Assembly: GCA_021794255.1 (NCBI GenBank)
Contig: JAJYRF010000001.1
Location: 1-64,000, forward strand
Source of the DNA: a bacterium
GTDB lineage: Bacteria > SZUA-79 > Acidulodesulfobacterales > Acidulodesulfobacteraceae
DNA: 64,000 nt
Direction: 5' to 3'
The first letter of the stretch is position 1. Every line of letters starts with the position of its first letter. Shown piece by piece: positions 35,360 through 47,820 of the stretch. Under the pieces are notes generated by a model. That model saw only the letters and a list, made by a program, of their open reading frames with translations. It had not been told where the DNA came from and searched no databases. The position numbers and the translations under genes are program-made.

Positions 35360-36532
35360 ATGGGCAATATATTACAATCATTATTTTCAAATGGAGTAGT
35401 AGTAGATGTTTTAGCTTTTATTATAGTTGTAAGTATAATAGTAGTTTTTCATGAATTTGGCCATTTTATAGTAGCCAAAATACTTGGAGTAAAAGTAGAA
35501 AATTTCTCTTTAGGATTCGGACCTAAATTAATCTCAAAAAAAATAGGTGAAACTGAATACGCAATTTCAGCGCTGCCTCTTGGCGGTTATGTTAAACTTA
35601 TGGGAGAAGATCCTGAGGAAAAGCTATCGCCTGAAGATGAAAAAAGGTCATTTAGCAAGCTCAGCCCTTTTAAAAAATTCTTAATTATATTTTTTGGACC
35701 TATGTTTAATTTTATATTGGCATTGGTTATTTTAACAATAATTTTTTCGGCAGGCGAACCTATATTAAAATCAGTTGTCGGTAAAGTTATAAAAGGAGAT
35801 CCCGCAGCGGTATCGGGACTTAAAAAAGGCGATATTATAACTTCCGTCAACGGCAAAAAATTATGGAAATGGACTTCCGTATCAAGATATATTCAAAAAT
35901 ACGGGCAACACACTATTGCTTTAGGCGTAAAACGTCCTGTTCCTGTCAATACAATAAACAGTAAAAACAAGACGATTAAAGAATCGCAGGCAGCTAATAA
36001 AACCAATTATTCTAAAACATTTTTTATTCATATCAAGCCTAAGTTAATTTCAGGTTTTAATATATTTAAACAAAAAATTAAGCGTTATATTATCGGAATA
36101 TATCCTTCTAATGTGACCGTTAATCAAAGCCGTAATATATTTTCGGCATTTTACTCCGGATTAAAAGAAGTCTGGTTTATTATTTATATAACGATATTTA
36201 GCGTATATATGCTTATAGCAGGTAAAATTCCATCTACAGATTTAGGCGGACCTATAATGATTGCCCAATTATCAGGCAGGGCTGCTTCTATGGGATTGTC
36301 TCAGTTTTTTTATTTTATAGCGGTCATAAGCGTAAATATAGGATTGGTTAATTTATTTCCTATACCTGCATTAGACGGCGGACATATTTTATTTTCATTT
36401 ATTGAAATGATCAGACGAAAACCTTTAAGCCCCAAGTTTCAAGAAAACGCCGCTAAAATAGGATTTGCCATGCTTATAATGCTATTACTGTTTGTTTCTT
36501 ATAATGACATAATGAGAAATATTAAAACTTAA
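35360..36532 (+). CDS. rseP: RseP-type site-2 membrane protease
   Basis: An intramembrane zinc metalloprotease. The active site HEFGH is in the first membrane helix (about 31-35), a PDZ domain lies centrally (about 115-175, with KSVVGKVIKGDPAAVSGLKKGD), and the second metal site is in NLFPIPALDGGHILF near the end. It degrades anti-sigma factors or signal-peptide remnants. The ATG at 35360 is preferred over a TTG at 35348 that would lie only one base after AGGAG. A linker rich in Asn, Thr and Lys (about 185-225) extends the middle region. Confidence 0.94.
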   Translation: MGNILQSLFSNGVVVDVLAFIIVVSIIVVFHEFGHFIVAKILGVKVENFSLGFGPKLISKKIGETEYAISALPLGGYVKLMGEDPEEKLSPEDEKRSFSKLSPFKKFLIIFFGPMFNFILALVILTIIFSAGEPILKSVVGKVIKGDPAAVSGLKKGDIITSVNGKKLWKWTSVSRYIQKYGQHTIALGVKRPVPVNTINSKNKTIKESQAANKTNYSKTFFIHIKPKLISGFNIFKQKIKRYIIGIYPSNVTVNQSRNIFSAFYSGLKEVWFIIYITIFSVYMLIAGKIPSTDLGGPIMIAQLSGRAASMGLSQFFYFIAVISVNIGLVNLFPIPALDGGHILFSFIEMIRRKPLSPKFQENAAKIGFAMLIMLLLFVSYNDIMRNIKT

Positions 36533-36775
36533 TTTAAATTTATAAATATAATTTAATTAAAGCTGTTATAATTTATTAATTTTTCATTTATGCTGCATAG
36601 TTCATTTATGTTATGATTATTGATATATTAAACTCGATTGCTTGCAAATTAATTATTGAATATTAATATTTTTGTTTATTATATAAAAATATAAAAATTT
36701 AAAAAAATTTGTTTAACTTAAATATATTATTGAATACCTTTTTTATCGCGCTGTTACTATCATGTGGTTACTATC

Positions 36776-37519
36776 ATGCTGTTATTATCAATAGACACTT
36801 CCGGCGGTTATTCAAGTATTTGCATAATTGACGATAAATATGAAATTATTGCTGAAAACAATATAGTTTTAAATGAAAATAAATATTTTAAGGAACTATA
36901 TGGTAAGGCGCTAATGCCTTCAACTTTGATTTTTAAACAATTAGACGATATTTTATCGGGCAGCGGATTAAATTTGGCTGATATTGAAGGCGTAGCGATT
37001 ACTTTAGGTCCCGGTTCTTTTACAGGTATTAGAGTTTCACTTTCTATTGCCAAAACATTAGCTTACAGTCTTAATTTGAAAATAGCGGGAGTTGAAAGTT
37101 TATATGCGTGCGCAATTTCATATATAAATAAAATTAATAACTTTTATCTTACCGTTATAAAAGAATTTATAAAAGATAAATTTTATTTTGAAATTTATAA
37201 AATAGAAAACGGAACTCTTGAAAAATTTAAAAGGTTAGAAACAGGAACTATAAATGAAATTAATTATTTAATAAATAATTTAAATATTAAATCTTATTTT
37301 GTTTACTTAGGCAGCCGTAAGAAATATAATTTGGACAAAAATATTCAGCCAACTAATGATAATAAATTAGATTTTGAATTTTTTGACAGCTTAAGATTGG
37401 CATATTTTTCAGGAATAATTGCTATTAATAAATTCAAGAATAATAAAAAAAATCAATCAGATTCTAAATATCTTGCAGAACTTTCGCCTGTTTATATATA
37501 TAGCGGCGGAATTTTTTAA
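36776..37519 (+). CDS. tsaB: tRNA N6-threonylcarbamoyladenosine protein TsaB
   Basis: A pseudo-ASKHA ATPase that with TsaD and TsaE makes t6A37 on ANN-decoding tRNAs. The start LLLSIDTSGGYSSICII and the segment VAITLGPGSFTGIRVSLSIAKTLAY are diagnostic. The ATG at 36776 gives the family's normal start; a GTG four codons earlier is possible. No ribosome-binding site is seen. A small repeat of GTTACTATCATG flanks the start. Confidence 0.92.
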   Translation: MLLLSIDTSGGYSSICIIDDKYEIIAENNIVLNENKYFKELYGKALMPSTLIFKQLDDILSGSGLNLADIEGVAITLGPGSFTGIRVSLSIAKTLAYSLNLKIAGVESLYACAISYINKINNFYLTVIKEFIKDKFYFEIYKIENGTLEKFKRLETGTINEINYLINNLNIKSYFVYLGSRKKYNLDKNIQPTNDNKLDFEFFDSLRLAYFSGIIAINKFKNNKKNQSDSKYLAELSPVYIYSGGIF

Positions 37520-37689
37520 ATATAATTAATAAAAATAATTTTATTTATTAAAGCTTATTACAATATTTTTATTTTTTTAAGTTGTCAGTATTATTATTAG
37601 ATTATTACAAACATTAATTTTATTTTATTAATTTTTAAATTTATAAATTCACTTTATTTACTTTGAATTCATTTTAATACTGCGGCGGT

Positions 37690-37724
37690 TAATTATCAAT
37701 ATATTAATAATATATTGATAATTA
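37690..37724. repeat. Perfect 35-bp AT palindrome
   Basis: Seventeen-base arms (37690-37706 and 37708-37724) meet at a single A. The geometry matches exactly that of the palindrome at 7956-7990, although the arm sequences differ. It lies 40 bases before the YdcH-like gene heading the ilv genes, so it could be an operator or cruciform there, or a terminator for tsaB. The rest of the 243-base gap is AT-rich without other signal. Confidence 0.75.
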
Positions 37725-37762
37725 AATATTATAAATAAATTTTAAAATTTGGAGGATTTAAT

Positions 37763-37999
37763 ATGCAATGGCTTGATGAAAATGAAAAAAAGATTGCTGA
37801 AACGTTAATAGAAAAAAATTCAGATTTTAAAAAAATTTATGAAGAACATATTAATATAGATAAAAAATTAAATAAATTCAGCACTAAGCCTTTTTTGACG
37901 CCTGAAGAGCAAAAAATAATAAAAGAATTAAAACTTAAAAAACTTAACGGAAATGATATTATGAATAAAATGATTAAATCAAGTATTATTAACGGGTGA
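37763..37999 (+). CDS. Small YdcH/DUF465-like protein
   Basis: A 78-residue, charged, mostly helical protein likely to form a short coiled coil. The pattern [14 protein letters not shown], then [17 protein letters not shown], resembles the YdcH (DUF465) family, whose function is unknown. GGAGG stands eight bases before the ATG. It ends four bases before ilvD and is probably cotranscribed with the ilv genes. Confidence 0.75.
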   Translation: MQWLDENEKKIAETLIEKNSDFKKIYEEHINIDKKLNKFSTKPFLTPEEQKIIKELKLKKLNGNDIMNKMIKSSIING

Positions 38000-38003
38000 T
38001 ATA

Positions 38004-39671
38004 ATGAAAAGCGATAATATTAAAAAAGGGGTAGATAAAACGCCGCACAGAGCTTTGCTGTATGCGACGGGAATTACGAATAAAGAAATGCATAAACCTT
38101 TTATCGGTATTGCATCAAGTTTTACTGACCTTATACCAGGACATGTCGGAATGAGGGATCTTGAAAGGGCTATTGAAAATGGCGTTTATAGCAATGGAGG
38201 GCATCCGTTTATTTTCGGAATACCCGGTATTTGCGACGGAATAGCAATGGGACATAAAGGAATGCATTATTCGCTGCCGTCCCGCGAACTTATAGCAGAT
38301 ATGGTTGAAACTATTACTGAGGCGCATTCCCTTGATGGTTTAGTGCTGCTTACCAACTGTGATAAAATTACGCCTGGTATGCTTATGGCGTCGCTTAGAC
38401 TTAATATACCTGCTATAGTTGTAACTGCAGGGCCGATGCTGTCGGGACATTATCACGGCAAAAGACTTTCTTTTGTCAGAGACACATTTGAAGCTCTTGC
38501 AAAATATAAAGTAAAAGAAATATCCGAAGACGAACTTATGGATCTTGAAATGTGCGCATGTCCAGGTCAAGGTTCATGCCAGGGATTATATACGGCAAAT
38601 ACTATGGCTTGTTTAACAGAAGTTATTGGAATGTCTTTGCCGGGTGCAGGAACGGCTCTGGCAGGTTCGGCAATTAAAAAAAGAATAGCATTTGAAAGTG
38701 GCGTCAGAATTGTAGATATGGTTAAAGAAAATATATTGCCCCGCAATATTGTTACAATGGATGCATTGCACAATGCTATAATAGTTGATGTTGCGCTTGG
38801 CGGATCGTCAAATTCGGTTCTTCATTTGATTGCTATAGCTAATGAAGCAGGAATTAAATTAGATTTAAAACTTTTTGATGAAATTTCCAGAAAAACTCCG
38901 CAGCTTTCAAGCTTAAGACCTGCAGGAGAATATTTTTTAGAAGATCTGGATTTTGCAGGAGGTATCCCTGCTCTTTTGTATGAACTTAAATCTTTAATTA
39001 AAAATTCAATGAATATTAGCGGGCTTTCAATCAGAGAGATAATCGACGGAGTCAGATATGTAAACAATGAAGTAATTAGAAAAATTGATAACCCTTACCG
39101 GACAGAAGGGGGTATTGCCGTGCTATACGGCAATCTGGCTCCTAACGGAGCTGTTATTAAATCAAGCGGCGTCAGTGCTTCTATGATGAAATTTACTGGA
39201 AATGCCAGAGTTTTTGACAGTGAGGAAGATTCTATGAAAAGCATATCCGCAGGAGAAATAAAACCTGGCGATGTCGTAGTTATAAGATATGAAGGACCTA
39301 AAGGAGGTCCCGGCATGAGAGAGATGCTTGCTCCTACCTCTCAAATAGTCGGAATGGGATTGGGAGATAAAGTCGCTCTTATAACAGACGGCCGTTTTTC
39401 AGGAGGAACAAGAGGTCCATGTATCGGACATATCTCTCCTGAAGCTCAGGAAGGCGGACCTATTGGACTTATTAACGAAGGAGATAAAATAGAAATTGAT
39501 ATAAATGACAGAAAACTTAATGTACTCCTTAGCGATAACGAATTAAGTCTTAGAAAATTAAACTGGAAGAAAAAAGAGAAAAAAATAGATTATGGTTATT
39601 TAGCAAGATATTCCGATATTGTTTCATCAGCTGACGAGGGAGCAATTGTAAATAGAAAGGTGAGAAAATGA
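38004..39671 (+). CDS. ilvD: Dihydroxy-acid dehydratase
   Basis: IlvD dehydrates dihydroxy acids to 2-keto acids in isoleucine and valine synthesis using an Fe-S cluster. The 555-residue protein has cluster cysteines in [11 protein letters not shown] and [18 protein letters not shown], and the active region [20 protein letters not shown] with [11 protein letters not shown] following. It overlaps ilvB by four bases, so translation is coupled. Confidence 0.97.
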   Translation: MKSDNIKKGVDKTPHRALLYATGITNKEMHKPFIGIASSFTDLIPGHVGMRDLERAIENGVYSNGGHPFIFGIPGICDGIAMGHKGMHYSLPSRELIADMVETITEAHSLDGLVLLTNCDKITPGMLMASLRLNIPAIVVTAGPMLSGHYHGKRLSFVRDTFEALAKYKVKEISEDELMDLEMCACPGQGSCQGLYTANTMACLTEVIGMSLPGAGTALAGSAIKKRIAFESGVRIVDMVKENILPRNIVTMDALHNAIIVDVALGGSSNSVLHLIAIANEAGIKLDLKLFDEISRKTPQLSSLRPAGEYFLEDLDFAGGIPALLYELKSLIKNSMNISGLSIREIIDGVRYVNNEVIRKIDNPYRTEGGIAVLYGNLAPNGAVIKSSGVSASMMKFTGNARVFDSEEDSMKSISAGEIKPGDVVVIRYEGPKGGPGMREMLAPTSQIVGMGLGDKVALITDGRFSGGTRGPCIGHISPEAQEGGPIGLINEGDKIEIDINDRKLNVLLSDNELSLRKLNWKKKEKKIDYGYLARYSDIVSSADEGAIVNRKVRK

Positions 39672-41386
39672 TTAAAGAGAATAAAAAACAATTAATGACC
39701 GGCTCTAAAATTCTTATTGAAAGTTTATTAAAAGAAGGCGTAGATACTATTTTCGGGTATCCTGGGGGGGCAGTACTTAATATTTACGATGAGCTTTTTA
39801 ATTATAGAGATAAATTAAATCATATTCTTGTACGTCATGAACAGGGTGCCGCGCATGCAGCCGACGGCTATGCCAGAGCTACCGGCAAAGTCGGCGTGGT
39901 GCTGGTAACTTCGGGGCCGGGTGCTACAAATACAATAACAGGGATTGCTACCGCATATATGGATTCAATTCCTATGGTAATTATTACAGGACAGGTTCCG
40001 ACGATTCTCATCGGCAATGATGCTTTTCAGGAAGCCGATACAGTCGGAATAACAAGACCATGTACAAAACATAATTATCTTGTGAGAGATGTTAAAGATC
40101 TTGCAAGAATTGTAAAAGAAGCGTTTTATATTGCTTCAACAGGCAGACCGGGGCCGGTGCTTATAGATATTCCTAAAGATGTCAGTTCAAATGTCGCAGA
40201 ATTTGATTATCCTGAAAGTATTGAAATGCGCAGTTATAATCCTACTTATTTTGGTCATCATGTTCAAATTTTAAAAATGGTAAATGAACTTCTGAAAGCT
40301 GAAAAGCCGATGTTTTATATTGGAGGAGGAGTAATAAGTTCAAATGCAGCTGCCGAGCTTAAAGAAATTGCAGAAATGTTAAATTTACCTATAGTTTCTA
40401 CATTAATGGGTTTAGGAGGTTTTCCGTCTGAACATTCGTTATTTTTTGGAATGCTTGGGATGCATGGAACTTATTCGGCTAATACTGGCATATCAAATGC
40501 TGATTTTATTGTGGCAATAGGTTCAAGATTTGATGATAGGGTTACAGGTAAAGTTGATGAGTTTGGCAGAAACGCAAAATTTGCACATATTGATATAGAC
40601 CCATCTTCTATCGGCAAAAATGTAAAAATAGATATACCTGTCGTAGGAGATGTTAAATCTGTTTTAAGCAGCATGTTAGAAATATTAGCGTTAAAATCGA
40701 AAGAAATAGAATCTACACAGTATAAAAGAATGAAATGGTTAGAAGAACTTAATATGTATAAATATGAACATCCGCTTTCATATAAAATGACGGATATTAT
40801 TAAACCTCAGTATGTGGTTGAAAAAATATATGAATTAACTGACGGAGAGGCTATTATAGCGACAGAAGTCGGACAAAATCAAATGTGGGCTGCTCAATTT
40901 TATAAATTTAAAAATCCAAGATCGTTATTGACATCAGGAGGATTAGGCACTATGGGATACGGTTTTCCTGCTGCAATCGGCGCACAGGTAGCATATCCGG
41001 ATAGAGCAGTATTTGATATAGCAGGAGACGGCAGCATTCAAATGAATATACAGGAATTAGCCACAGCTGTTCAATATAATCTGCCGGTAAAAATTGCAAT
41101 AATAAATAATAATTTTCTTGGTATGATTAGACAATGGCAGGAATTATTTTATGAAAAAAGATATTCATTTTCTAAATTAAACGTTAATCCTGATTTTGTT
41201 AAACTTGCGGAAAGTTATGGCGCCGTTGGATTAAGAGCAAACAAACCGGAGCAGGTAGAAGATGTTTTAAGAACCGCCTTGTCCATAAGGAAGCCTGTTA
41301 TTATGGATTTTGTCGTTGCGCAGGAAGAAGGAGTTTATCCTATGGTTACACCTGGTTCTCCAATTACGGGAATGTTATTGGTATAG
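39668..41386 (+). CDS. ilvB: Acetolactate synthase large subunit
   Basis: A ThDP enzyme that condenses pyruvate or 2-ketobutyrate with pyruvate. The 572-residue protein has the activating Glu in [18 protein letters not shown], the FAD-associated middle domain, and the ThDP-metal motif [12 protein letters not shown] followed by [16 protein letters not shown]. The start overlaps ilvD (ATGA). Confidence 0.97.
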   Translation: MIKENKKQLMTGSKILIESLLKEGVDTIFGYPGGAVLNIYDELFNYRDKLNHILVRHEQGAAHAADGYARATGKVGVVLVTSGPGATNTITGIATAYMDSIPMVIITGQVPTILIGNDAFQEADTVGITRPCTKHNYLVRDVKDLARIVKEAFYIASTGRPGPVLIDIPKDVSSNVAEFDYPESIEMRSYNPTYFGHHVQILKMVNELLKAEKPMFYIGGGVISSNAAAELKEIAEMLNLPIVSTLMGLGGFPSEHSLFFGMLGMHGTYSANTGISNADFIVAIGSRFDDRVTGKVDEFGRNAKFAHIDIDPSSIGKNVKIDIPVVGDVKSVLSSMLEILALKSKEIESTQYKRMKWLEELNMYKYEHPLSYKMTDIIKPQYVVEKIYELTDGEAIIATEVGQNQMWAAQFYKFKNPRSLLTSGGLGTMGYGFPAAIGAQVAYPDRAVFDIAGDGSIQMNIQELATAVQYNLPVKIAIINNNFLGMIRQWQELFYEKRYSFSKLNVNPDFVKLAESYGAVGLRANKPEQVEDVLRTALSIRKPVIMDFVVAQEEGVYPMVTPGSPITGMLLV

Positions 41387-41566
41387 ATTTATACTATATA
41401 TAATATAGTATTATGTATGCTATTATAATTTAATTTTATAGTTATATAGTAGTAGTACTGCTATGCAGATAGAAATATTAAACTGCAGGCGAATTTTTAA
41501 ATATGCGTCAGGATCAGGATATTGTATAGTTAAATGTAAATTTGTAAAAATAATTAAAGGAAAAAT

Positions 41567-42055
41567 ATGATGGAAAAAAGCCATATTTTATCTATACTTG
41601 TTGAGAATGAGTCCGGCGTTTTGGCAAGGGTGGCGGGACTTTTTTCTGCTAGAGGATTTAATATAGACGGAATAAGTGTTGCAGGCACTCTTGAAAAAAA
41701 TGAATCAAAGATGATAATATCAACTTACGGCGATGAACAAATATTAGAACAAATTACAAAACAGCTAAATAGGCTTATTAATGTCATTAAAGTTCAGGAG
41801 CTTACCGATGACGAATCAGTAGTTAGGCAAACAGTTCTCGTTAAAGTAAATGCCGATGATTCTACAAAAAATGAAATATTCCGCATTAAAGAAATATTCG
41901 AGGCGAGAATCGTTGACGTAAGCCGCAATGCTTATGTTTTAGAATTTAGCGGGTCAGCTAAAAAAATGGAAGCATTTCTTGAACTAATCAGACCGGTAGG
42001 TATTAAAGATATTGTTAAAACAGGAACAATTGCGATAACGAGATCTAAAAAATAA
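41567..42055 (+). CDS. ilvN: Acetolactate synthase small (regulatory) subunit
   Basis: The 162-residue ACT-domain subunit confers valine feedback inhibition on IlvB. The N-terminal ACT (about 1-80) contains ILVENESGVLARVAGLFSARGFN, followed by a C-terminal regulatory domain. AAAGGA lies before the ATGATG; either ATG may be used. A 180-base spacer with a short AT hairpin separates it from ilvB. Confidence 0.96.
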   Translation: MMEKSHILSILVENESGVLARVAGLFSARGFNIDGISVAGTLEKNESKMIISTYGDEQILEQITKQLNRLINVIKVQELTDDESVVRQTVLVKVNADDSTKNEIFRIKEIFEARIVDVSRNAYVLEFSGSAKKMEAFLELIRPVGIKDIVKTGTIAITRSKK

Positions 42056-42079
42056 AAAAATATTAAAATAATAGAATCT

Positions 42080-42108
42080 AATTTAAATTTAAGATATAAA
42101 TTTAAATT
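42080..42108. repeat. AT hairpin between ilvN and ilvC
   Basis: Twelve-base perfect arms (42080-42091 and 42097-42108) enclose a five-base loop. It is followed by GGG and not by T, so it is a poor intrinsic terminator. It may stabilise or separate the ilvN and ilvC messages. Confidence 0.55.
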
Positions 42109-42125
42109 GGGTATATAAATATTAA

Positions 42126-43160
<1,035 letters not shown>

Positions 43161-43212
43161 TGTTAATTTAATTTTATTAAACAATTCATTAATAATCTAA
43201 ATTAATGTTTTT

Positions 43213-43929
43213 ATGAAATTAATTGCTAAAGAGGGTGTAAAATTAATAATATTTCCTTTAGTTTGTTTTATTATTTTTTTGTGTTTATATTTAATTTTTA
43301 ATATTAACGCAAGCAAATTAAAATATATTTTTATAGTATTATCGGTAATATTTTTTATTTTGTTTCTCTTTAGCATTTATTTTTTTAGGGACCCTGAAAG
43401 GAAAGCATCGGCAGATAAAGATGAAATAATTTCGTCCGCCGACGGCAAAATTATTTATATAGGAAAGGTTTACGATGATAGATATTTAAATCAAGATGTC
43501 TTAAAGATAAGTATTTTTATGTCATTGTTTAATGTTCATGTAAACAGAATTCCTATTTCAGGTAAAGTATTAGAAATAAAATATAATAAAGGAAAATTTT
43601 TTTCCGCAAATTTAGACAAAGCTTCATTAGAAAATGAATATAATGCCGTAATTTTAGAGATAGACTGTATTGATACTGAAGATATAAGTAAAAATACCGA
43701 TTGTAAAAACGGCAAAACAATTATAGCATTTATACAAATAGCAGGGCTTGTTGCAAGAAGAATAGTCTGCAAAATTAATAAAGGCGAAAAAGTTATTGCA
43801 GGCAATAGATTTGGACTTATTAAGTACGGTTCAAGAATGGATTTATATTTGCCTTTATATTTTACGACTTATGTAAAAGTAAATGATAAAGTATATGCCG
43901 GTAAAACTATAATAGGCAAAATCATTTGA
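43213..43929 (+). CDS. psd: Phosphatidylserine decarboxylase proenzyme, short type
   Basis: PSD forms phosphatidylethanolamine. The 238-residue protein is the short PSD-A type: two N-terminal membrane helices (about 8-30 and 36-58), the catalytic DGKI segment, the MSLFNVHVNRIP motif, and the self-cleavage site GS in IKYGSRMD that makes the pyruvoyl group. An Asn/Asp/Lys-rich loop (IDTEDISKNTDCKNGK) enlarges it. It overlaps pssA by four bases. Confidence 0.94.
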   Translation: MKLIAKEGVKLIIFPLVCFIIFLCLYLIFNINASKLKYIFIVLSVIFFILFLFSIYFFRDPERKASADKDEIISSADGKIIYIGKVYDDRYLNQDVLKISIFMSLFNVHVNRIPISGKVLEIKYNKGKFFSANLDKASLENEYNAVILEIDCIDTEDISKNTDCKNGKTIIAFIQIAGLVARRIVCKINKGEKVIAGNRFGLIKYGSRMDLYLPLYFTTYVKVNDKVYAGKTIIGKII

Positions 43930-44732
43930 AAAATAAGCAAAAATATAATAGTCGTCTTAAACCTTATAAAAATCAGCTGACAAAGACAGCCGACGAATTT
44001 TTTGCGCGCAGTATAAATAAGGGCATATATTTTTTCCCGAATCTTATTACAAGCCTGTCTTTATTTTCAGGATTTTATTCAATAATAAATTCTATTAACG
44101 GTAAATTTTATATTGCAGGATGGCTTATAGTAATTTCAATTTTTTTAGACGGCTTAGACGGGAAAGTTGCAAGAATTACAAATACAAGTTCTAAATTTGG
44201 AATAGAATATGATTCGTTATCGGATTTAATAGCATTTGGCGCTGCGCCCTCAATATTAGTATATGTTTGGCAATTAAAAAATTTTGGAAAAATAGGCTGG
44301 GCGCTTATATTCATGTATTTTATCGGCGCCGCTTTGAGGCTTGCCAGATTCAATGTCCAGATGAATTCAGTAGAAAACAAAAAATTTACGGGACTGCCTT
44401 CTCCTGCAGCTGCAGGCATGGCAGTTTTTTCTATTTTTGCTATGAAAAATTTTAAATTAGCAATAAATTATCATATCATAATGATGATTGTTATGCCGAT
44501 GCTTGGACTTTTAATGATAAGCAATATAAGTTATTATGCAATGAAAGATTTAAGTATTTTTAAGAAGAGACCTTTCGAAATTCTTGCATTATCTTCATTA
44601 ATTATTATTATAATAATAATTAAGCCTGTTTTAATGTTTTTTTTAATTTTTATTATTTATTGTTTTATTTCTCCGCTATTGTATTTTTACCTTAATAATG
44701 ATAAGATAAAAATCAAAAATATTAAAAAATAA
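43926..44732 (+). CDS. pssA: CDP-diacylglycerol-serine O-phosphatidyltransferase
   Basis: A membrane CDP-alcohol phosphotransferase that makes phosphatidylserine, the substrate of Psd. The signature DG-LDGKVAR-(N)-GIEYDSLSD (about 75-100) is complete, and six or so hydrophobic segments follow. The start is TTG at 43926 overlapping the psd stop (TTGA); no nearer ATG fits. The psd-pssA pair sits inside the branched-chain amino acid block, a common arrangement in deltaproteobacteria. Confidence 0.94.
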   Translation: MKNKQKYNSRLKPYKNQLTKTADEFFARSINKGIYFFPNLITSLSLFSGFYSIINSINGKFYIAGWLIVISIFLDGLDGKVARITNTSSKFGIEYDSLSDLIAFGAAPSILVYVWQLKNFGKIGWALIFMYFIGAALRLARFNVQMNSVENKKFTGLPSPAAAGMAVFSIFAMKNFKLAINYHIIMMIVMPMLGLLMISNISYYAMKDLSIFKKRPFEILALSSLIIIIIIIKPVLMFFLIFIIYCFISPLLYFYLNNDKIKIKNIKK

Positions 44733-44854
44733 TTTTAATCCTGAACATAATTAATTGCTTATATTATATATAATATTACTTAAATATAAATTTTATAATA
44801 TAACTTATTCATAATAAATAAAATTGCTTAATTGCGGCATAAGGACTTTAATAT

Positions 44855-46426
44855 ATGGCTTACGATAAAGATAAAAAAATAATAAGAATATTTGATACTA
44901 CACTCAGAGATGGCGAACAATCTCCTGGCGCCAGCATGAATATTGAAGAAAAACTTAATCTTGCCCGCCAGCTTGCAAGACTTGGAGTTGACACAATTGA
45001 GGCTGGTTTTCCTATAGCTTCCGATGGTGATTTTGAGGCTGTAAAAGCTATTGCGCAGGAAATAAAAAATGTTGAAATAGCCGGACTTGCAAGAGCTAAT
45101 GAAAAAGATATATACAGAGCTTATTCCGCCGTCAAATTTGCAAAAAAACCTGTTATACATACATTTATTGCTACATCAGATGTGCATTTAAAATATAAAT
45201 TAAAAATGACGCGTGAAGAATTGATTGAAAGAGCTGTTAATATGGTAAAGTATGCTAAGTCGTTTATTGATGAAGTTGAATTCTCAGCCGAAGATGCTTC
45301 ACGAACAGATATAGATTTTTTACAATTAGTATTTGAAGAAGTTATAAAAGCAGGAGCTACAAGGTTAAATATTCCTGATACTGTTGGGTATACAACGCCT
45401 TTTGAATTTTATAATTTTATAAAAGATATAAAAGCTAAGGTAAAAGGAGTAGAAAATGTTATTTTAAGCGTACATTGCCATAACGATCTCGGACTTGGAA
45501 CAGCTAATTCTTTATCTGCTATTCTCGCGGGAGCCAATCAGATTGAATGTACAATCAACGGTATCGGGGAAAGAGCAGGAAACGCCGCATTAGAAGAAAT
45601 TGTCATGGCTTTAAATGTTAGAAAAGATATTTATAATATGGAAACAAATATTAAAACAACGGAATTATATAGGACATCTCAATTACTTACCTATATAACC
45701 GGAATTTCCGTTCAGCCTAATAAAGCTATTGTCGGAAAAAATGCATTTGCTCATGAAGCAGGCATTCATCAAGACGGTGTTTTAAAAGAAAAAACCACAT
45801 ATGAGATAATGACTCCTGAATTAGTCGGCAGACAATCCAATGAGTTAGTGCTTGGAAAACACTCGGGAAAACATGCATTTAAGGAAAGACTTGAATCATT
45901 GGGGTATTTGCTGAATGAAGAAGAAATAGATAAAGCTTTTATAAAATTTAAATCTTTGGCTGACAAAAAAAAAGATATATATGATGAAGACATAGATTCA
46001 TTAGTAGCTAAAAATTCAAAACATTTTGAAAATTATAAACTAAAGTATGTTAATGTTGTTTGCGGAGACACGGTTACCCCTTTTGCCATGGTAAAAATTA
46101 TGATAGACGGTGAATTAAAAACAAGTTCGGAATGGGGTAATGGTCCTGTGGACGCTGTTTATAATTCAATAAGAAAAATAACAGGTGCAAGCTGCACTGT
46201 TATCGGTTATGAAGTAAAATCAATCAGAGGAACTACTCAAGCGCAAGGAGATGTTAGCGTTACAATTGAAGATAACGGTATTAATTTCACAGGAAGGAGC
46301 GCTCATACGGATATTGTTGTTGCCAGTGCCAAAGCGTATATCAACTGTTTAAATAAACATTATATATATAATAAAAATTTAGAAAATATTTCGGAAAAAG
46401 AACCTGATCCAATATATCATACATAA
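44855..46426 (+). CDS. leuA: 2-Isopropylmalate synthase
   Basis: LeuA condenses 2-ketoisovalerate with acetyl-CoA. The 523-residue protein has the HMGL-type TIM barrel starting [16 protein letters not shown], the [16 protein letters not shown] metal motif, and [16 protein letters not shown]. The C-terminal LeuA allosteric dimer domain (about 390-505) is present, so leucine feedback is expected. Confidence 0.97.
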   Translation: MAYDKDKKIIRIFDTTLRDGEQSPGASMNIEEKLNLARQLARLGVDTIEAGFPIASDGDFEAVKAIAQEIKNVEIAGLARANEKDIYRAYSAVKFAKKPVIHTFIATSDVHLKYKLKMTREELIERAVNMVKYAKSFIDEVEFSAEDASRTDIDFLQLVFEEVIKAGATRLNIPDTVGYTTPFEFYNFIKDIKAKVKGVENVILSVHCHNDLGLGTANSLSAILAGANQIECTINGIGERAGNAALEEIVMALNVRKDIYNMETNIKTTELYRTSQLLTYITGISVQPNKAIVGKNAFAHEAGIHQDGVLKEKTTYEIMTPELVGRQSNELVLGKHSGKHAFKERLESLGYLLNEEEIDKAFIKFKSLADKKKDIYDEDIDSLVAKNSKHFENYKLKYVNVVCGDTVTPFAMVKIMIDGELKTSSEWGNGPVDAVYNSIRKITGASCTVIGYEVKSIRGTTQAQGDVSVTIEDNGINFTGRSAHTDIVVASAKAYINCLNKHYIYNKNLENISEKEPDPIYHT

Positions 46427-46545
46427 TACATACATAATAGTTAAGCAAGTATCTCAGAAATTGTTATATTAATATATCCTGATTTAATTTATTATAAATA
46501 TATAAAAAATATAATAAAATTTTTTTATTTAGAGAGGTAATATTT

Positions 46546-47820
46546 ATGACCAATCCGCTTACAATTACCGAGAAAATAATTTTAGCTCACACTGATTTAG
46601 ATACGGTATCTCCTGGTGACATAGTAAATGCAAGAGTAGATATTGCTCTTGGAAATGATATAACAGCTCCTATTGCTATAAAAGAATTTGATACGATAGG
46701 CGTTTGCGATGTTTTTAACAGAGAAAAAATAGCATTAGTTCCAGATCATTTTGTTCCCAATAAAGACATAGCAAGCGCAAAACAGGCAAAAATACTAAGA
46801 GAGTTTGCAAAAAAATATGACATAAAATATTATTTTGAAAGCGGCGAGGCAGGCATTGAGCATGCTTTATTACCGGAACAGGGAATTGTGCTTCCGGGAG
46901 ATTTAGTTATAGGCGCCGATTCTCACACATGCACTTACGGAGCGTTAGGCGCTTTTTCAACAGGGGTAGGTTCAACAGATTTAGCTTATGCGATGGCTTT
47001 CGGAGAAATATGGCTTAAAATTCCGTATTCCATACAAGTTATTTTTGACGGAGAACCGAATAAATGGGTATCGGGCAAAGATTTAATATTATTCCTGATA
47101 GGCAAAATAGGAGTTGAAGGAGCTAATTACATGGCTTTAGAATTTTCAGGCACAACCTTTAAATATCTTACTATGTCCGACAGATTTTCTATTTCAAATA
47201 TGGCGATAGAAGCCGGAGCTAAAAGCGGAATATTTGAACCAGACGAAATTACCGAAGAATATGTTTCAAAAAGGGCTAAAAGAGATTATATAATATATAA
47301 AAGCGATCCTGATGCAGAATATATTAAAACTTTAAAATACGATACTACCAAAATAAATCCTCAGGTAGCTTTCCCCCATTTACCGGAAAATAGCATTGAC
47401 GTTAAAGAAGCTTCTGCTAAAAATATTAAAATAGACCAATCCGTAATAGGTTCATGTACCAACGGCAGAATAGAAGATTTAAGAATTGCCGCTTCAATTT
47501 TAAAAGGTAAAAAAATAGCCAGACATACAAGATTAATGGTAATTCCCGCAACTCCGGAAATATATTTAATGGCTGGAAAAGAAGGTCTGATAGAAATATT
47601 TATGAATGCCGGAGGGGTTGTAAGCACTCCGACTTGCGGACCGTGTTTAGGCGGATATATGGGAATACTTGCAGATGGAGAAAAAGCTATATCTTCAACC
47701 AACAGAAATTTTAAAGGAAGAATGGGGGATATAACAAGCGAAGTTTATCTTGCAAATCCTGCGGTGTGCGCTGCTTCTGCCATAACAGGTAAAATATCGT
47801 CCCCCGATGAAGTTATGTAA
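46546..47820 (+). CDS. leuC: 3-Isopropylmalate dehydratase large subunit
   Basis: LeuC with LeuD isomerises 2- to 3-isopropylmalate through a [4Fe-4S] cluster. Cluster cysteines are in IGSCTNGRIEDL and TPTCGPCLGGYMG. The 424-residue length is that of the short archaeal/bacterial LeuC group. GAGGTAA precedes the ATG. The last five codons (ending EVM stop) form the first copy of a 13-base tandem array that continues downstream. Confidence 0.96.
   Translation: MTNPLTITEKIILAHTDLDTVSPGDIVNARVDIALGNDITAPIAIKEFDTIGVCDVFNREKIALVPDHFVPNKDIASAKQAKILREFAKKYDIKYYFESGEAGIEHALLPEQGIVLPGDLVIGADSHTCTYGALGAFSTGVGSTDLAYAMAFGEIWLKIPYSIQVIFDGEPNKWVSGKDLILFLIGKIGVEGANYMALEFSGTTFKYLTMSDRFSISNMAIEAGAKSGIFEPDEITEEYVSKRAKRDYIIYKSDPDAEYIKTLKYDTTKINPQVAFPHLPENSIDVKEASAKNIKIDQSVIGSCTNGRIEDLRIAASILKGKKIARHTRLMVIPATPEIYLMAGKEGLIEIFMNAGGVVSTPTCGPCLGGYMGILADGEKAISSTNRNFKGRMGDITSEVYLANPAVCAASAITGKISSPDEVM

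Noticed and set aside
42061..42110. Candidate riboswitch upstream of ilvC
   Set aside because: Only a simple AT hairpin is visible; no conserved aptamer blocks or terminator.
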